A stretch of 34,060 nt of DNA from Candidatus Dojkabacteria bacterium UBA2022 (GCA_002335495.1 DDBW01000007.1:1-34060); one strand, 5' to 3'. Shown: positions 1-7,842, numbered from the stretch's first letter. Numbers and translations are program-made. The notes: a model not told the origin generated them from the sequence alone.

Positions 1-313
1 GTAGTAGTTCGAAAAGCTCTTGTGCGGTAAGGTTTTTAGGAACTCTAAATACTCCTTGTTTCATTTCGGGAATTTCATTTAATCGCATGAATACTTTCAG
101 GTATGGAATTTGCTTTTGATCTAATATCTTTACAGAAACTAGATTTTGAAGAATCTGTGCTCCTGTTTCTCCTTCTTTGATTTCAAACCTTACTTTCTCG
201 TCGCTATCTCCTAATGGTTGAGTTGTCACCTGTCTATATTGCATGGCCAGATATCCTCCTCCTACAATTACAAGTACGCTAACAATCAAAAAGAAAAGTT
301 TAATAATTTTCAT
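1..313 (-). CDS. mltG: Endolytic murein transglycosylase MltG, N-terminal part (cut by window edge)
   Basis: This is the first 104 codons of a YceG/MltG-type lytic transglycosylase, which cleaves nascent glycan strands near the membrane and sets their length. It starts at ATG 313-311 with a short cytoplasmic stretch and one membrane segment (about residues 5-22), followed by the LysM-like region seen in this family, ending in a segment close to FRVPKNLTAQELFELL. In the family this is followed within about ten residues by an EGM-type motif that begins the catalytic half. That half is absent here but is found, in the same orientation, at the right end of the window (33,400-34,060). The gene overlaps the ruvX stop by 14 bp, so it is co-transcribed with ruvX and alaS. 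The family call rests mainly on the match between the two halves and on the gene order. Confidence 0.85.
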   Translation of the reverse strand, partial: MKIIKLFFLIVSVLVIVGGGYLAMQYRQVTTQPLGDSDEKVRFEIKEGETGAQILQNLVSVKILDQKQIPYLKVFMRLNEIPEMKQGVFRVPKNLTAQELFELL

Positions 314-749
314 GGGATTTTTGATTATCTTTTGAATTTAGGAATTCCTGAAGGAAGATGCTAGCTGCTATGCTATCAAGTCTATCCTTTCGACTTTCGA
401 CTCTCTTACCTGAAGATACTATCATATCTTTGGCGCTGCTTGTAGAGAAACTTTCATCCCAAAGTTTATAGGGTAGGGGGATGTTATAGATAAGCCAATC
501 TATGAACTTCTGTACTCTCTTCGAACTTCTTTTATGAGATTCCTCAAACTCTTGGGGCATTCCTATTAAAAAAGATGAAATTCTATTCTCATTTACAACC
601 TTTTGGAAACTCTGAAGAAGAAGTGTTTCGTCCATTCTTTTGGTTATTCGTATCGGCTCAATTGGTGTCGAAACAATTCCCTTGCTGTCAGATATTGCAA
701 GGCCTATTCTTTTTGTTCCAAAATCAATCGCAAGTATTGGATACTCCAT
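300..749 (-). CDS. ruvX: Putative pre-16S rRNA nuclease / Holliday junction resolvase-like RuvX (YqgF)
   Basis: 149 residues, the usual size for YqgF/RuvX. The RNase H-fold start ILAIDFGTKRIGLAIS carries the first catalytic Asp (D9) and the glycine turn of the family. FLIGMPQE in the middle is the second strand region, and KDRLDSIAASIFLQEFL near the C terminus carries the conserved late Asp. In E. coli this protein takes part in maturing the 5' end of 16S rRNA, and a resolvase role has also been proposed. It begins 1 bp after the alaS stop and overlaps mltG. The alaS-ruvX-mltG order is also known from Firmicutes, which supports the call. No Shine-Dalgarno sequence is visible before the ATG. 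Confidence 0.92.
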   Translation of the reverse strand: MEYPILAIDFGTKRIGLAISDSKGIVSTPIEPIRITKRMDETLLLQSFQKVVNENRISSFLIGMPQEFEESHKRSSKRVQKFIDWLIYNIPLPYKLWDESFSTSSAKDMIVSSGKRVESRKDRLDSIAASIFLQEFLNSKDNQKSHENY

Positions 750-750
750 C

Positions 751-2526
751 TTATTCTAATATGGCTTTAATCCTTTTTACCCCAGCTGAAACGTTTTCCT
801 GTTTTACAATCTTAAACTTACCTAGAACTTTTGTGTTTTCAACATGAGGTCCTCCACAAATTTCTTGTGAGAATGGATTATCAGGAGTACCGATTGTGTA
901 TACTTTCACGATGTCGCCATACTTCTCGCCGAAGGCGGCGTATTTTACAAGTTCTAAAGCTTGTTCTTTTGGCATTTCTGTGAAGGTTACTTCTAGTCCC
1001 TTTTCTATCTGTTCGTTAACAAGATTTTCCACCTGCTTTAATTCTTCGTCGGTTAGTTTTGTTTCATTTGGGAAATCAAGTCTAAGCCTCTCAGTTGTTA
1101 TATTGCTGCCTTTCTGGTAGATGTGATCGCCTAATACTTTATGAAGGGCGGAAAGGAGCAGGTGAGTTGCTGTATGGTACTTAGTGGACATTTCAGATGT
1201 ATCGGCCATTCCTCCTTTGAAAAGGCCTTTAGATGCAGTTCTTGATTTCTCCTGGTGATCTTCATATGCTTTTTCGTGGCGTACAGCTGTTGTTTCATAA
1301 GAATACGGAATATTATGGGAACCCAGTTCTTCAAGAGTCATCTCTAATGGAAATCCATATGTCTCGTATAATTTGAAGGTCTCCTGATTTTCATTCGTAA
1401 ACTCTTCACCTGGCTTTAGTGCAGCTTTCAGCTCGGATGCAAGTTTTTCAACTTCTCTAATCCCTTTTTCAAGCGTCTGGTTAAACTTCTTTTCCTCTTC
1501 CTCAAGGATATTTAATATATCATTCTTTTTTGGCTCTAGCTCTTCGTGTACCGCTTTAAACTGCTCGATCGCAATCTCTCCTATAATTCTGGTGAATAAT
1601 CCCTCAATCCCAAGCTTTCTTGCATGTCTAATAGCTCTTCTTATCAGTCTTCTCAAGATATATTCTCTTTGAGATCTCCCAGGTACTACACCGTCTGCTA
1701 TTACCCATGTAGCGGCCTTTATATGGTCTACAATAATTCTTTGAGACTGGATGTTCTCAGATTTGCTCATCTCCCTGACTTTCGTCAATATTGGTAGGTA
1801 GATATCTGTTTCATATACTGAAGATACTCCTTGGCACACCATTGCAAGTCTGTCTAATCCTCCACCAAAATCGACATTGTGTTTTCCTAATGGAAGATAC
1901 TGTCCATCTTTCTTAAGGTATTGCATGAAAACATCATTGCCAATCTCTACCAATTTACCATCAACTTCGTAGAAGGTCTCTGAATCAGGTCCACATGGTC
2001 CTCCTCCATCTGGCTCCCACCAGTTATCTTCTTTCCCAAGTTCTCTTATCTTTTCTCCCACTTTTGCTTCAATTCCTCTTTCTTTGAATAGTTTCTTCCA
2101 TATTTCAATTGACTCTTCGTCCTTAGGAGCGTCCTCATTCCCAGCAAATACAGAGGATGAAATTTTGTTTATGTCAAAACCTAGTTCGTCTATGAAAAAT
2201 GTTAAGGTTATTCTAAGAGCTTCTTCTTTGAAGTAATCGTTGATAGACCAGTTTCCAAGCATCTCAAAAGTTGTTAAGTGAGTTGCATCTCCAACCTCGT
2301 CAATATCAATCGTTCTTAATGATCTCTGGGAGTTTGCAAGTCGTACTCCTCCAGGATGTGGTTCTCCCAATAGATATGGGATCAATGGAAACATTCCACA
2401 GTTTACAAATAGTACTGATGGATTGTTTTCAGGAACAAGCGAGGCCGACGGTATTATAGTATGTCCATTCTTTTCTAAATGTTTGAGAAAAAGTTCTCTT
2501 ATTTGAAGGTATTTAAAGTTTTTCAT
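751..2526 (-). CDS. alaS: Alanine--tRNA ligase, compact form with editing domain but no C-Ala domain
   Basis: 591 residues against about 875 in E. coli. The class II catalytic core is at residues 1-240: motif 2 region about 66-94, including FEMLGNWS, and motif 3 with GGGLDRLAMV at 221-230. A tRNA-recognition helical domain follows (about 240-400). The editing domain is present, with the zinc-type HTATH at 451-455 and CGGPH near 565. HTATH lies roughly 110 residues earlier than in E. coli, so the beta-barrel linker seems largely missing. The C-terminal oligomerisation/tRNA-elbow domain (C-Ala) is absent, the protein ending just after the editing domain. It charges tRNA-Ala and should still clear Ser/Gly mischarging. 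It is the first gene of the alaS-ruvX-mltG run and has a -10-like TATAAT close to its ATG. Confidence 0.95.
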   Translation of the reverse strand: MKNFKYLQIRELFLKHLEKNGHTIIPSASLVPENNPSVLFVNCGMFPLIPYLLGEPHPGGVRLANSQRSLRTIDIDEVGDATHLTTFEMLGNWSINDYFKEEALRITLTFFIDELGFDINKISSSVFAGNEDAPKDEESIEIWKKLFKERGIEAKVGEKIRELGKEDNWWEPDGGGPCGPDSETFYEVDGKLVEIGNDVFMQYLKKDGQYLPLGKHNVDFGGGLDRLAMVCQGVSSVYETDIYLPILTKVREMSKSENIQSQRIIVDHIKAATWVIADGVVPGRSQREYILRRLIRRAIRHARKLGIEGLFTRIIGEIAIEQFKAVHEELEPKKNDILNILEEEEKKFNQTLEKGIREVEKLASELKAALKPGEEFTNENQETFKLYETYGFPLEMTLEELGSHNIPYSYETTAVRHEKAYEDHQEKSRTASKGLFKGGMADTSEMSTKYHTATHLLLSALHKVLGDHIYQKGSNITTERLRLDFPNETKLTDEELKQVENLVNEQIEKGLEVTFTEMPKEQALELVKYAAFGEKYGDIVKVYTIGTPDNPFSQEICGGPHVENTKVLGKFKIVKQENVSAGVKRIKAILE

Positions 2527-2531
2527 AGGTG

Positions 2532-2537
2532 ATTATA
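2532..2537 (-). promoter_or_regulatory. Candidate -10 element for alaS operon
   Basis: On the minus strand TATAAT stands here, preceded directly by CTG and followed by five bases and then the alaS ATG. No good -35 hexamer is seen 16-18 bp upstream. If used, it would give an almost leaderless alaS transcript. A nearly identical CTGTATAAT precedes lepA. AT-rich DNA makes chance matches common, hence the low confidence. Confidence 0.35.
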
Positions 2538-2542
2538 CAGAT

Positions 2543-3010
2543 TTAGGCTTGTGTTTGGCTAGTAGGTTGTTGAGTTTGCTCCTGTGGAGTTTCCTCTTCC
2601 TCTACCTGCGCATCTTTAAGCTCCTGAGCAAGCTTTAAGATATCTTCTGAAACAAACTCGTCATCGTCATTTGCAGATATAGGTTCTAGTACTACTGGAG
2701 CTTCGTTTACGGGGGTTGGGGAATCATTTACCTGCTCTTGAGCTGGCACTACTACTGGAGAAGGGTTAGCTGCGTCATTTGGGAATGCTATTGTAGTTTG
2801 TGGAATAATTTCCTCTTTTGCTTCTGGAGCTGTTATCTCTTTTGAAATTGGTTCCGCAGGTATTTCACTGATTGTATCGCTCTGAGATGGGGCAGGTGTG
2901 GACATTATCATTGGTGGTATATCTTCTTGTATAACTTGTGTTGGAGTTGCCTCTCCTTTTTTAACCTCTTGCGTAGGTTCTGGTACTGTCTCAGTTTGGC
3001 TCGGTTTATT
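2543..3010 (-). CDS. Pro/Thr/Glu-rich low-complexity protein, 5' end lost at a sequence junction
   Basis: An open minus-strand frame rich in Pro, Thr, Glu, Gln and Val (stretches such as ETVPEPTQEV and APEAKEEIIPQT) ends with an acidic tail containing EFVSEDILKLAQELKDAQ. The first ATG inside it is at 2,911, but the same composition continues upstream to about 3,010, so the real start lies beyond the junction. After 3,010 the frame stays open but its composition changes to that expected antisense to murJ. I recognise no domain; it could be the C-terminal tail of a membrane or ribosome-associated protein. It is probably real because its composition is coherent and it lies just upstream of alaS on the same strand. 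Its function is unknown. Confidence 0.6.
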   Translation of the reverse strand, partial: NKPSQTETVPEPTQEVKKGEATPTQVIQEDIPPMIMSTPAPSQSDTISEIPAEPISKEITAPEAKEEIIPQTTIAFPNDAANPSPVVVPAQEQVNDSPTPVNEAPVVLEPISANDDDEFVSEDILKLAQELKDAQVEEEETPQEQTQQPTSQTQA

Positions 3011-3020
3011 AGGGGAACAG
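2995..3020. other. Probable chimeric junction between two truncated genes
   Basis: To the left, minus-strand low-complexity coding sequence runs without a start. To the right, plus-strand murJ begins abruptly in the middle of the protein, about 235 residues into the E. coli homologue. Both genes lose their 5' ends at the same point, which is what two contig ends joined head to head would look like. The exact base cannot be fixed by eye. No insertion sequence, attachment site or obvious repeat is seen here. Confidence 0.75.
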
Positions 3021-4037
3021 GTAAATGTTATTGTTAATACTGTTATTAGTTTTACACTTTCGGCTGGTGCCCTTAGTGCGTATAAATTTGCTCTTAGTCT
3101 TCATCTATTCCCTGTTCAGATATTTACAGGGGCTATTTCTCAAGTAGTGTTGCCAAAACTTTCTGAGGAGTATGCCAAGGGACAGACCAAAGCGTTTACC
3201 CGAACCTTCAACAATGCTCTTAGACAGACTCTTTTCGTAATTCTGCCTATTGCCGCTATGATATTGGTACTCAGGCTACCTCTCGTTCGTTTAGCTTACG
3301 GTGTAGGTGAATTCGACTGGTGGGCAACGGTTATCACCTCGTGGTGTTTGGCTCTACTGGCAATCTCTATCGTTGCTCAATCTGGAGTTGCCATTGTCCT
3401 TAGAGCTTTCTATGCCATCCACGAGACTAAGCTCCCACTTATTGCTACATTTGTTTCGATTGTAGTTAATATTCTACTAGGATATTATTTCACCAACTTT
3501 TTCAGCCATTACTGGGACTGGAGGCCAATTTTAGCCCAGATTGTTTCGCAGATCAGTTATATAGATACCCGAACATTTATTCAGGTTGTAGGGTCTTTCC
3601 TTCAGGATGCGTTTAGATGGATGCAGACTCGTAACCTTTCAGATGCGGCTGTTGGTGGTCTTGCATTTGGTTTAAGTGTTTCATTCCTGGCTGAGTTCTT
3701 TGTAGCTGCCTATTTGTTGCAGAAGAAAATTAGAGTATTTTCGTGGAAACAATCGTATAAGCCTCTTTTGAAGATTATCGCCAATACAACTATCATGTTG
3801 ATAAGCATGTACTATGTTTTCAAACTTAGTGATTTTAACCTAGATACTACCCGAACAGTATCGGTTGTTGGAGTTACCGTAATTACCAGCTTGTATGGTA
3901 CTCTTGTATATTTGGTAGGTGCAAAGGTTTTGAAGATCAGGGAACTGGATATAGTAACGGAGAAGTTTACCCATGTCATGTCTCCTCTTATAAGTATATT
4001 TAAATCAATCAAACTTAATGGCAAACGTAAAGCGTAA
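3000..4037 (+). CDS. murJ: Lipid II flippase MurJ, C-terminal half only (5' truncated)
   Basis: Homology to MurJ of the MOP flippase superfamily starts at LGLLGEQVNVIVNT, matching E. coli MurJ near residue 235 (the LLGVSVSQISLIINT region), and continues to the C terminus. MurJ moves lipid II across the membrane for peptidoglycan synthesis. The remaining half carries the later transmembrane segments and family landmarks such as FPVQIFTGAISQVVLPKLS. The first half, with the N-terminal bundle, is missing and is found nowhere else in the window. The upstream in-frame GTG at 2,898 is not a believable start, since the residues after it are the antisense of the low-complexity gene. At the E. coli ADR site (D269/R270) this protein reads FALSL, so those residues are not kept. 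The fragment overlaps the next gene by 20 bp. Confidence 0.85.
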   Translation, partial: LGLLGEQVNVIVNTVISFTLSAGALSAYKFALSLHLFPVQIFTGAISQVVLPKLSEEYAKGQTKAFTRTFNNALRQTLFVILPIAAMILVLRLPLVRLAYGVGEFDWWATVITSWCLALLAISIVAQSGVAIVLRAFYAIHETKLPLIATFVSIVVNILLGYYFTNFFSHYWDWRPILAQIVSQISYIDTRTFIQVVGSFLQDAFRWMQTRNLSDAAVGGLAFGLSVSFLAEFFVAAYLLQKKIRVFSWKQSYKPLLKIIANTTIMLISMYYVFKLSDFNLDTTRTVSVVGVTVITSLYGTLVYLVGAKVLKIRELDIVTEKFTHVMSPLISIFKSIKLNGKRKA

Positions 4038-4659
4038 AAGAAGACTGTCTCCAAGCTTTTTTATTATAGCAATCCCAATATCTTTTGTGATATCGGTACT
4101 CCTTCTATTTGTAATCCTCTTTATCTTTTTGAGAGCGAACTACACTGCCTGGGAAGAGAAATTTGAAGGGAGTAATAGAGAGGAGATAATTATTATCGAA
4201 AAGGAAAGGAATCAGACGGTGCTTGAGGCGGTTGAAATTTTTAAGAAAAGCGATAAAAAGGTAGATTTTGTAGAAATAGATAGAAACGATTTTGCTAATC
4301 TTGTAGGAGAGAGCATAAATAGTAATCTACCAACCAGGATCAAAATAGAAAAGGCTTATGTTGAGACTCGAACCAACTTTTGGAAAATGTATTATTACGT
4401 TGATGTAAAAGGGTTTGGGACTTTTTGGATATACTTTGATTTGAATAAAGATGCCGTAGAGAGTACTGATCTCTACATCTCTGATTTAAAAATCGGAAAT
4501 CTTTCAGTTAGAGATTGGGGTGGAGAAGGAATAGTTGCAAATGTTAATGCTGGAATTAAGGATGCAATGCTCTTAATCACGCAAAAAGATTTCACAGGAA
4601 GAACAATCAGAAATATTGAACTAGATATAGAAAGCATAATTATAAAAGGGGAGAAGTAG
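4018..4659 (+). CDS. Single-pass membrane protein of unknown function
   Basis: 213 residues. A basic N terminus (KRKRR) precedes one strong hydrophobic segment (about residues 13-39), then an extracytoplasmic domain of about 170 residues with alternating hydrophobic strands and many Lys, Glu and Asp. No Cys is present and no family is recognised. The start ATG at 4,018 overlaps the end of murJ by 20 bp, so the two are probably translated together and an envelope role is plausible. The stop codon abuts the stop of the convergent UbiA-like gene with no spacer, leaving no room for a separate terminator. This looks like a fast-evolving membrane-anchored protein; the function stays open. Confidence 0.7.
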   Translation: MANVKRKRRLSPSFFIIAIPISFVISVLLLFVILFIFLRANYTAWEEKFEGSNREEIIIIEKERNQTVLEAVEIFKKSDKKVDFVEIDRNDFANLVGESINSNLPTRIKIEKAYVETRTNFWKMYYYVDVKGFGTFWIYFDLNKDAVESTDLYISDLKIGNLSVRDWGGEGIVANVNAGIKDAMLLITQKDFTGRTIRNIELDIESIIIKGEK

Positions 4660-5424
4660 TTATCTCAGAAAAAGTCTTGCAACGTCATTTCTTCTAAATA
4701 GCGCTAAGCAAATTAATCCTAATATGGTTATTATAACTGCTAGATAATCATTGAGTTTAATTGCAGAATAAATCGAGAGTATAACTGCTGCTGTCATTAA
4801 TGAGTTCTCTAATGTTTTTATCAATGCTTCTTTCATCCTATCTTTGTATCCTTGTTTTAATGCATGTATTACTATTGAAAAGAGGTAGTGAACTACCATG
4901 TAAATTACTATATTAGGTGTAAGTGCAGATACTAAGGTTATACCTAAAAGTGATTTAAGGGGGCCCGTGGAGGCGATTAAGATAATTGCCAGTAATCTAC
5001 TCTTTTTCTTAAGATAGGTTGTATAAAAAAGATTTATAACAATTAATAAGAAAGTTATTAAGTATAACTCTGGGAGAAATATCAAGACTCCGATATAACC
5101 TATTACTATATGAGATATCCCAATGAAGAGAGTACTATCGTGAGGTATTACTCCCTCTTTTATGCTTAGTCCTTTTTTGTACGAGGTACTTAAATCCTCT
5201 TCTAGATCGAAATATTTATTTAAAGCGTAAAGCCCTCCATATACCAAAAATCCTACAAAGATAAAAATATTTAGAAGATCTTGTCTATGGCTCCAAAGTT
5301 CAGTAATTCCTGCAAACAAAACTACTCCCAGGGCTGAATACCCAAAACTTACGAGTCGTGCTACTCTTAGAGTGTATAGATATTCATTTAAGGTTAGTAC
5401 CAATTTCTTTATGGAATCCATCAT
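4660..5424 (-). CDS. UbiA-like prenyltransferase family membrane protein
   Basis: About 254 residues from ATG 5,424, nearly all hydrophobic, with some eight membrane segments. The key signature is NKYFDLEED (about residues 69-77), matching the first Asp-rich NDxxDxxxD motif of the UbiA superfamily with Lys in place of the first Asp. The second Asp-rich motif expected after the fourth helix is not clear; KQGYKDRMKEA is the nearest stretch. UbiA proteins move a prenyl chain onto an aromatic or sugar-phosphate acceptor in the membrane; the acceptor here is unknown. Further in-frame ATGs exist at 5,448 and 5,475, but they would run further into the divergent HAD gene. The chosen start still overlaps that gene by 14 bp. 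The weak second motif could mean altered chemistry or a non-enzymatic relative. Confidence 0.6.
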   Translation of the reverse strand: MMDSIKKLVLTLNEYLYTLRVARLVSFGYSALGVVLFAGITELWSHRQDLLNIFIFVGFLVYGGLYALNKYFDLEEDLSTSYKKGLSIKEGVIPHDSTLFIGISHIVIGYIGVLIFLPELYLITFLLIVINLFYTTYLKKKSRLLAIILIASTGPLKSLLGITLVSALTPNIVIYMVVHYLFSIVIHALKQGYKDRMKEALIKTLENSLMTAAVILSIYSAIKLNDYLAVIITILGLICLALFRRNDVARLFLR

Positions 5425-5854
5425 ACTTTTCGATATAGATGGAACCATCGTATCAGAAAATAATCCCTTCGTCACATACGATGACGTGAAGCCCGTGTTG
5501 CAAACACTAAAAGAGGAAGGATATAAATTGGGATTGTATTCCCAAGGTTTTTGGCTGATTCAATTATTAAAAGTAACCTCAAAGGGTCTTCGAAAATATT
5601 TCTCAAAGGATCTCCTTCTTATCTCACATGATAAATTTGAGACTCTGAAAAAGAAGCGTGATAGTCTTGGTAATACAATGTTTATAGTCGATAACGATAC
5701 CACTCAAGTCGAAAAGATTAAAAATGCTAAATTCTCTTCTAACGTAGTCCCAATTCATCTAAATAGACATAGTTTTCAGAGGGAAGCTGCAATTAGTAGT
5801 CTTAGTGAGCTCCCTAATCTCTTGACAAGCTTGAACGTAGTTCATAAAATCTAG
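5411..5854 (+). CDS. HAD-superfamily hydrolase (phosphatase-like)
   Basis: 147 residues from ATG 5,411. This start puts motif I at the very N terminus, ILFDIDGTIV, with nucleophile D8 and acid/base D10. Motif II is the serine in GLYSQG, a lysine-rich stretch (KKKRDSLG) may supply motif III, and FIVDNDTTQ is motif IV with the metal-binding acidic pair. The protein is short, with only a minimal cap after motif I (through about residue 50), as in small C0/C1 HAD phosphatases. The substrate cannot be predicted. An earlier in-frame ATG (5,372) would add 13 residues before the motif and is less likely. The 5' end overlaps the divergent UbiA-like gene, and the last codons contain a strong promoter for groES. 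Confidence 0.82.
   Translation: MESIILFDIDGTIVSENNPFVTYDDVKPVLQTLKEEGYKLGLYSQGFWLIQLLKVTSKGLRKYFSKDLLLISHDKFETLKKKRDSLGNTMFIVDNDTTQVEKIKNAKFSSNVVPIHLNRHSFQREAAISSLSELPNLLTSLNVVHKI
5822..5850 (+). promoter_or_regulatory. Sigma-70-type promoter for groES-groEL
   Basis: TTGACA (5,822-5,827), a 17-bp spacer and TAAAAT (5,845-5,850): a perfect -35 and a 5/6 match to the -10. It lies within the last codons of the HAD gene. The predicted start of transcription is near 5,857, giving a leader of about 43 bases before the groES ATG. No CIRCE inverted repeat (the HrcA operator) is seen between promoter and ATG, so heat-shock control by HrcA is not supported. Confidence 0.75.
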
Positions 5855-5899
5855 CAGTCGATTATTTCATTTGCTAAATAATTTGTAATAAATATTAAT

Positions 5900-6193
5900 A
5901 TGTCAAACAGTATTCCTATACAACCTTTAGGAAAGAGAGTTGTTGTAACTCCTGACCAGGTTGAAGAGAAAACTGCAGGAGGATTGTATGTCCCTGCCAG
6001 TGCCAATGAAGATAAAAAGTCTGATACAGGTACTGTCGTAGCTTTAGGAATTGTAAACGACAAGGATTTCAAATTTACTGTAGAAGCTGGTAACCGAGTG
6101 TATTTTAAAAAATACTCTCCAGAAGAAGTCGAGATAAATGGAGAGAAGTATTACATCCTCGATGAAGAGGATATTCTTGCTGTTGTTAAATAA
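5900..6193 (+). CDS. groES: Co-chaperonin GroES
   Basis: 97 residues, normal length. IPIQPLGKRVVVTP at the N terminus, TAGGLYVPAS (the mobile loop region) and a C terminus ending in ILDEEDILAVVK are all typical of Cpn10. It forms the heptameric lid of GroEL and closes the folding chamber. It lies 26 bp ahead of groEL in the usual order. No Shine-Dalgarno sequence is present before the ATG (the upstream bases are all A/T). Expression is expected from the promoter at 5,822-5,850. Confidence 0.97.
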   Translation: MSNSIPIQPLGKRVVVTPDQVEEKTAGGLYVPASANEDKKSDTGTVVALGIVNDKDFKFTVEAGNRVYFKKYSPEEVEINGEKYYILDEEDILAVVK

Positions 6194-6219
6194 TTATTTA
6201 ATTTGAAACTATAATAATC

Positions 6220-7842
6220 ATGGCAAAACAAGTAATTTATGATGAAGAAGCAAGGAAGAAACTAAAAGCAGGTGTAGACATGCTTGCTAATGCTGTTAAG
6301 GTAACTCTTGGACCAAAAGGTCGAAATGTTGCGTTAGCTAAAAAGTATGGAACCCAAGTTGTAACCAAGGACGGTGTTACCGTCGCTAACGAAATTGAGC
6401 TTGCCGATCCATTTATGAACCTTGGAGCTCAAATGATAAAGGGAGCTGCAGACAATACTAATAAGCTTGCGGGTGACGGTACCACAACCGCTACCGTGCT
6501 TGCTCAGGCTATCGCAGGCTTAGGTCTTAGAAATGTTGCCGCTGGTGCTAACCCAATTGCCGTTAAAAGAGGAATTGATAAGGGTGTTGAGGCTGTTGTA
6601 GAGGATTTAAAAAAGACTGCGAAAACAATCTCTACTAAAGAAGAAATTGCCAACGTTGCCACTATTTCGGCAAATAATGATGCAACCCTTGGAAAGATGA
6701 TTGCAGAGGTCTTTGATGAGATTGGAAAAGATGGAGTATTAACAATTGAGCAGGCCAACGGATTTGATGATGAAATCGAATATACTCAGGGATATCAGTT
6801 TGATAGAGGATATGTAAGTGCATACTTCGTTACAAATTCAGAATCTCTGGAAGCTGTCATGGAAAATCCATACATCTTAATTACAGATAAGAAGCTATCC
6901 AGTCTTCAGGATATCCAAGCTATTGCAGAAAAGGTGCTTCAAGCTGCTGACCGACCTCTCGTTATTATTGCTGATGAGATTGAAAACCAGGCTCTTGCGA
7001 CTTTGGTAGTAAATAAACTAAGAGGAACTCTCAACGTAGTTGCTGTAAAAGCTCCTGGCTTTGGAGATAGGAGAAAAGAGATGTTGCAGGATCTTGCCAT
7101 TCTAACCGGAGGTACTTATGTATCAGAAGAGGTTGGTAGAACCTTGGATTCTGTTGACCTTACAGATCTTGGAACCGCAAAGAAAGTAGTTGTATCAAAA
7201 GAAAATACAATAGTGATTGAAGGTAGGGGAGATAAAAAGAATATTGATAACCGAGTTGAAGAAATTAAGGCCCAGATTAATAAAACAAACTCCGACTATG
7301 ATAAAGAAAAGCTTCAAGAGAGATTAGCAAAGCTTGCTGGAGGTGTTGCCATCATCAAAGTTGGAGCTGCATCAGAAGTAGAGGCTAAAGAGAAGAAGCA
7401 GAGAGTTGAGGATGCTGTAAACGCAACAAGAGCTGCTTTAGAAGAGGGTGTAGTTGCTGGAGGTGGTCTTGCCCTTCACGTATCTAGGAAAGCTCTTGAT
7501 TCCTTGAAGGTAGAAGATGCTGATGAGAAAGTAGGTATTCAGATCCTTAAGGAAGTTCTAAGCGCACCTTTGAAACAAATTGCTGAGAACGCAGGTCAGG
7601 ATGGAGCAGTTGTTGCTGCTAACTGTGACGGCTCAAAGGGTTACGACGCTAAGAATGATAAGTATGTAGATCTACTTGAGTCTGGAGTTATGGACCCAGT
7701 TAAGGTTACAAGACTCGCTTTGGTTAACGGTGCTTCGGTAGGCACGATGTTAATAACCACTGAGGCGGTGGTAGCGGACCTCCCAGAAGAAAATAAAGAA
7801 GCCGCCAACCCAATGGCAGCAGATATGGGAGGAATGATGTAA
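6220..7842 (+). CDS. groEL: Chaperonin GroEL
   Basis: 540 residues, near the usual 545. The N-terminal ATP-binding region contains LGPKGRNVAL and the GDGTTTATVLAQAI loop (Asp of the ATPase site). The apical domain includes the YFVTN and LQDIQAI segments. The C-terminal equatorial part has EEGVVAGGG, and the protein ends with the Gly/Met-rich tail MGGMM. It folds newly made proteins in an ATP-driven double ring with GroES. It is followed by a hairpin terminator. A TATAAT at 6,210-6,215, four bases before the ATG, might give a second internal transcript, but no -35 accompanies it. Confidence 0.98.
   Translation: MAKQVIYDEEARKKLKAGVDMLANAVKVTLGPKGRNVALAKKYGTQVVTKDGVTVANEIELADPFMNLGAQMIKGAADNTNKLAGDGTTTATVLAQAIAGLGLRNVAAGANPIAVKRGIDKGVEAVVEDLKKTAKTISTKEEIANVATISANNDATLGKMIAEVFDEIGKDGVLTIEQANGFDDEIEYTQGYQFDRGYVSAYFVTNSESLEAVMENPYILITDKKLSSLQDIQAIAEKVLQAADRPLVIIADEIENQALATLVVNKLRGTLNVVAVKAPGFGDRRKEMLQDLAILTGGTYVSEEVGRTLDSVDLTDLGTAKKVVVSKENTIVIEGRGDKKNIDNRVEEIKAQINKTNSDYDKEKLQERLAKLAGGVAIIKVGAASEVEAKEKKQRVEDAVNATRAALEEGVVAGGGLALHVSRKALDSLKVEDADEKVGIQILKEVLSAPLKQIAENAGQDGAVVAANCDGSKGYDAKNDKYVDLLESGVMDPVKVTRLALVNGASVGTMLITTEAVVADLPEENKEAANPMAADMGGMM

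Noticed and set aside
2898..3000. GTG-started N-terminal extension that would make murJ a 379-residue complete protein
   Set aside because: The extra residues are the antisense of the Pro/Thr-rich minus-strand gene and show no MurJ similarity; the frame is open across the junction by chance.
5851..5899. CIRCE/HrcA operator upstream of groES
   Set aside because: No TTAGCACTC-type inverted repeat is found in the leader.
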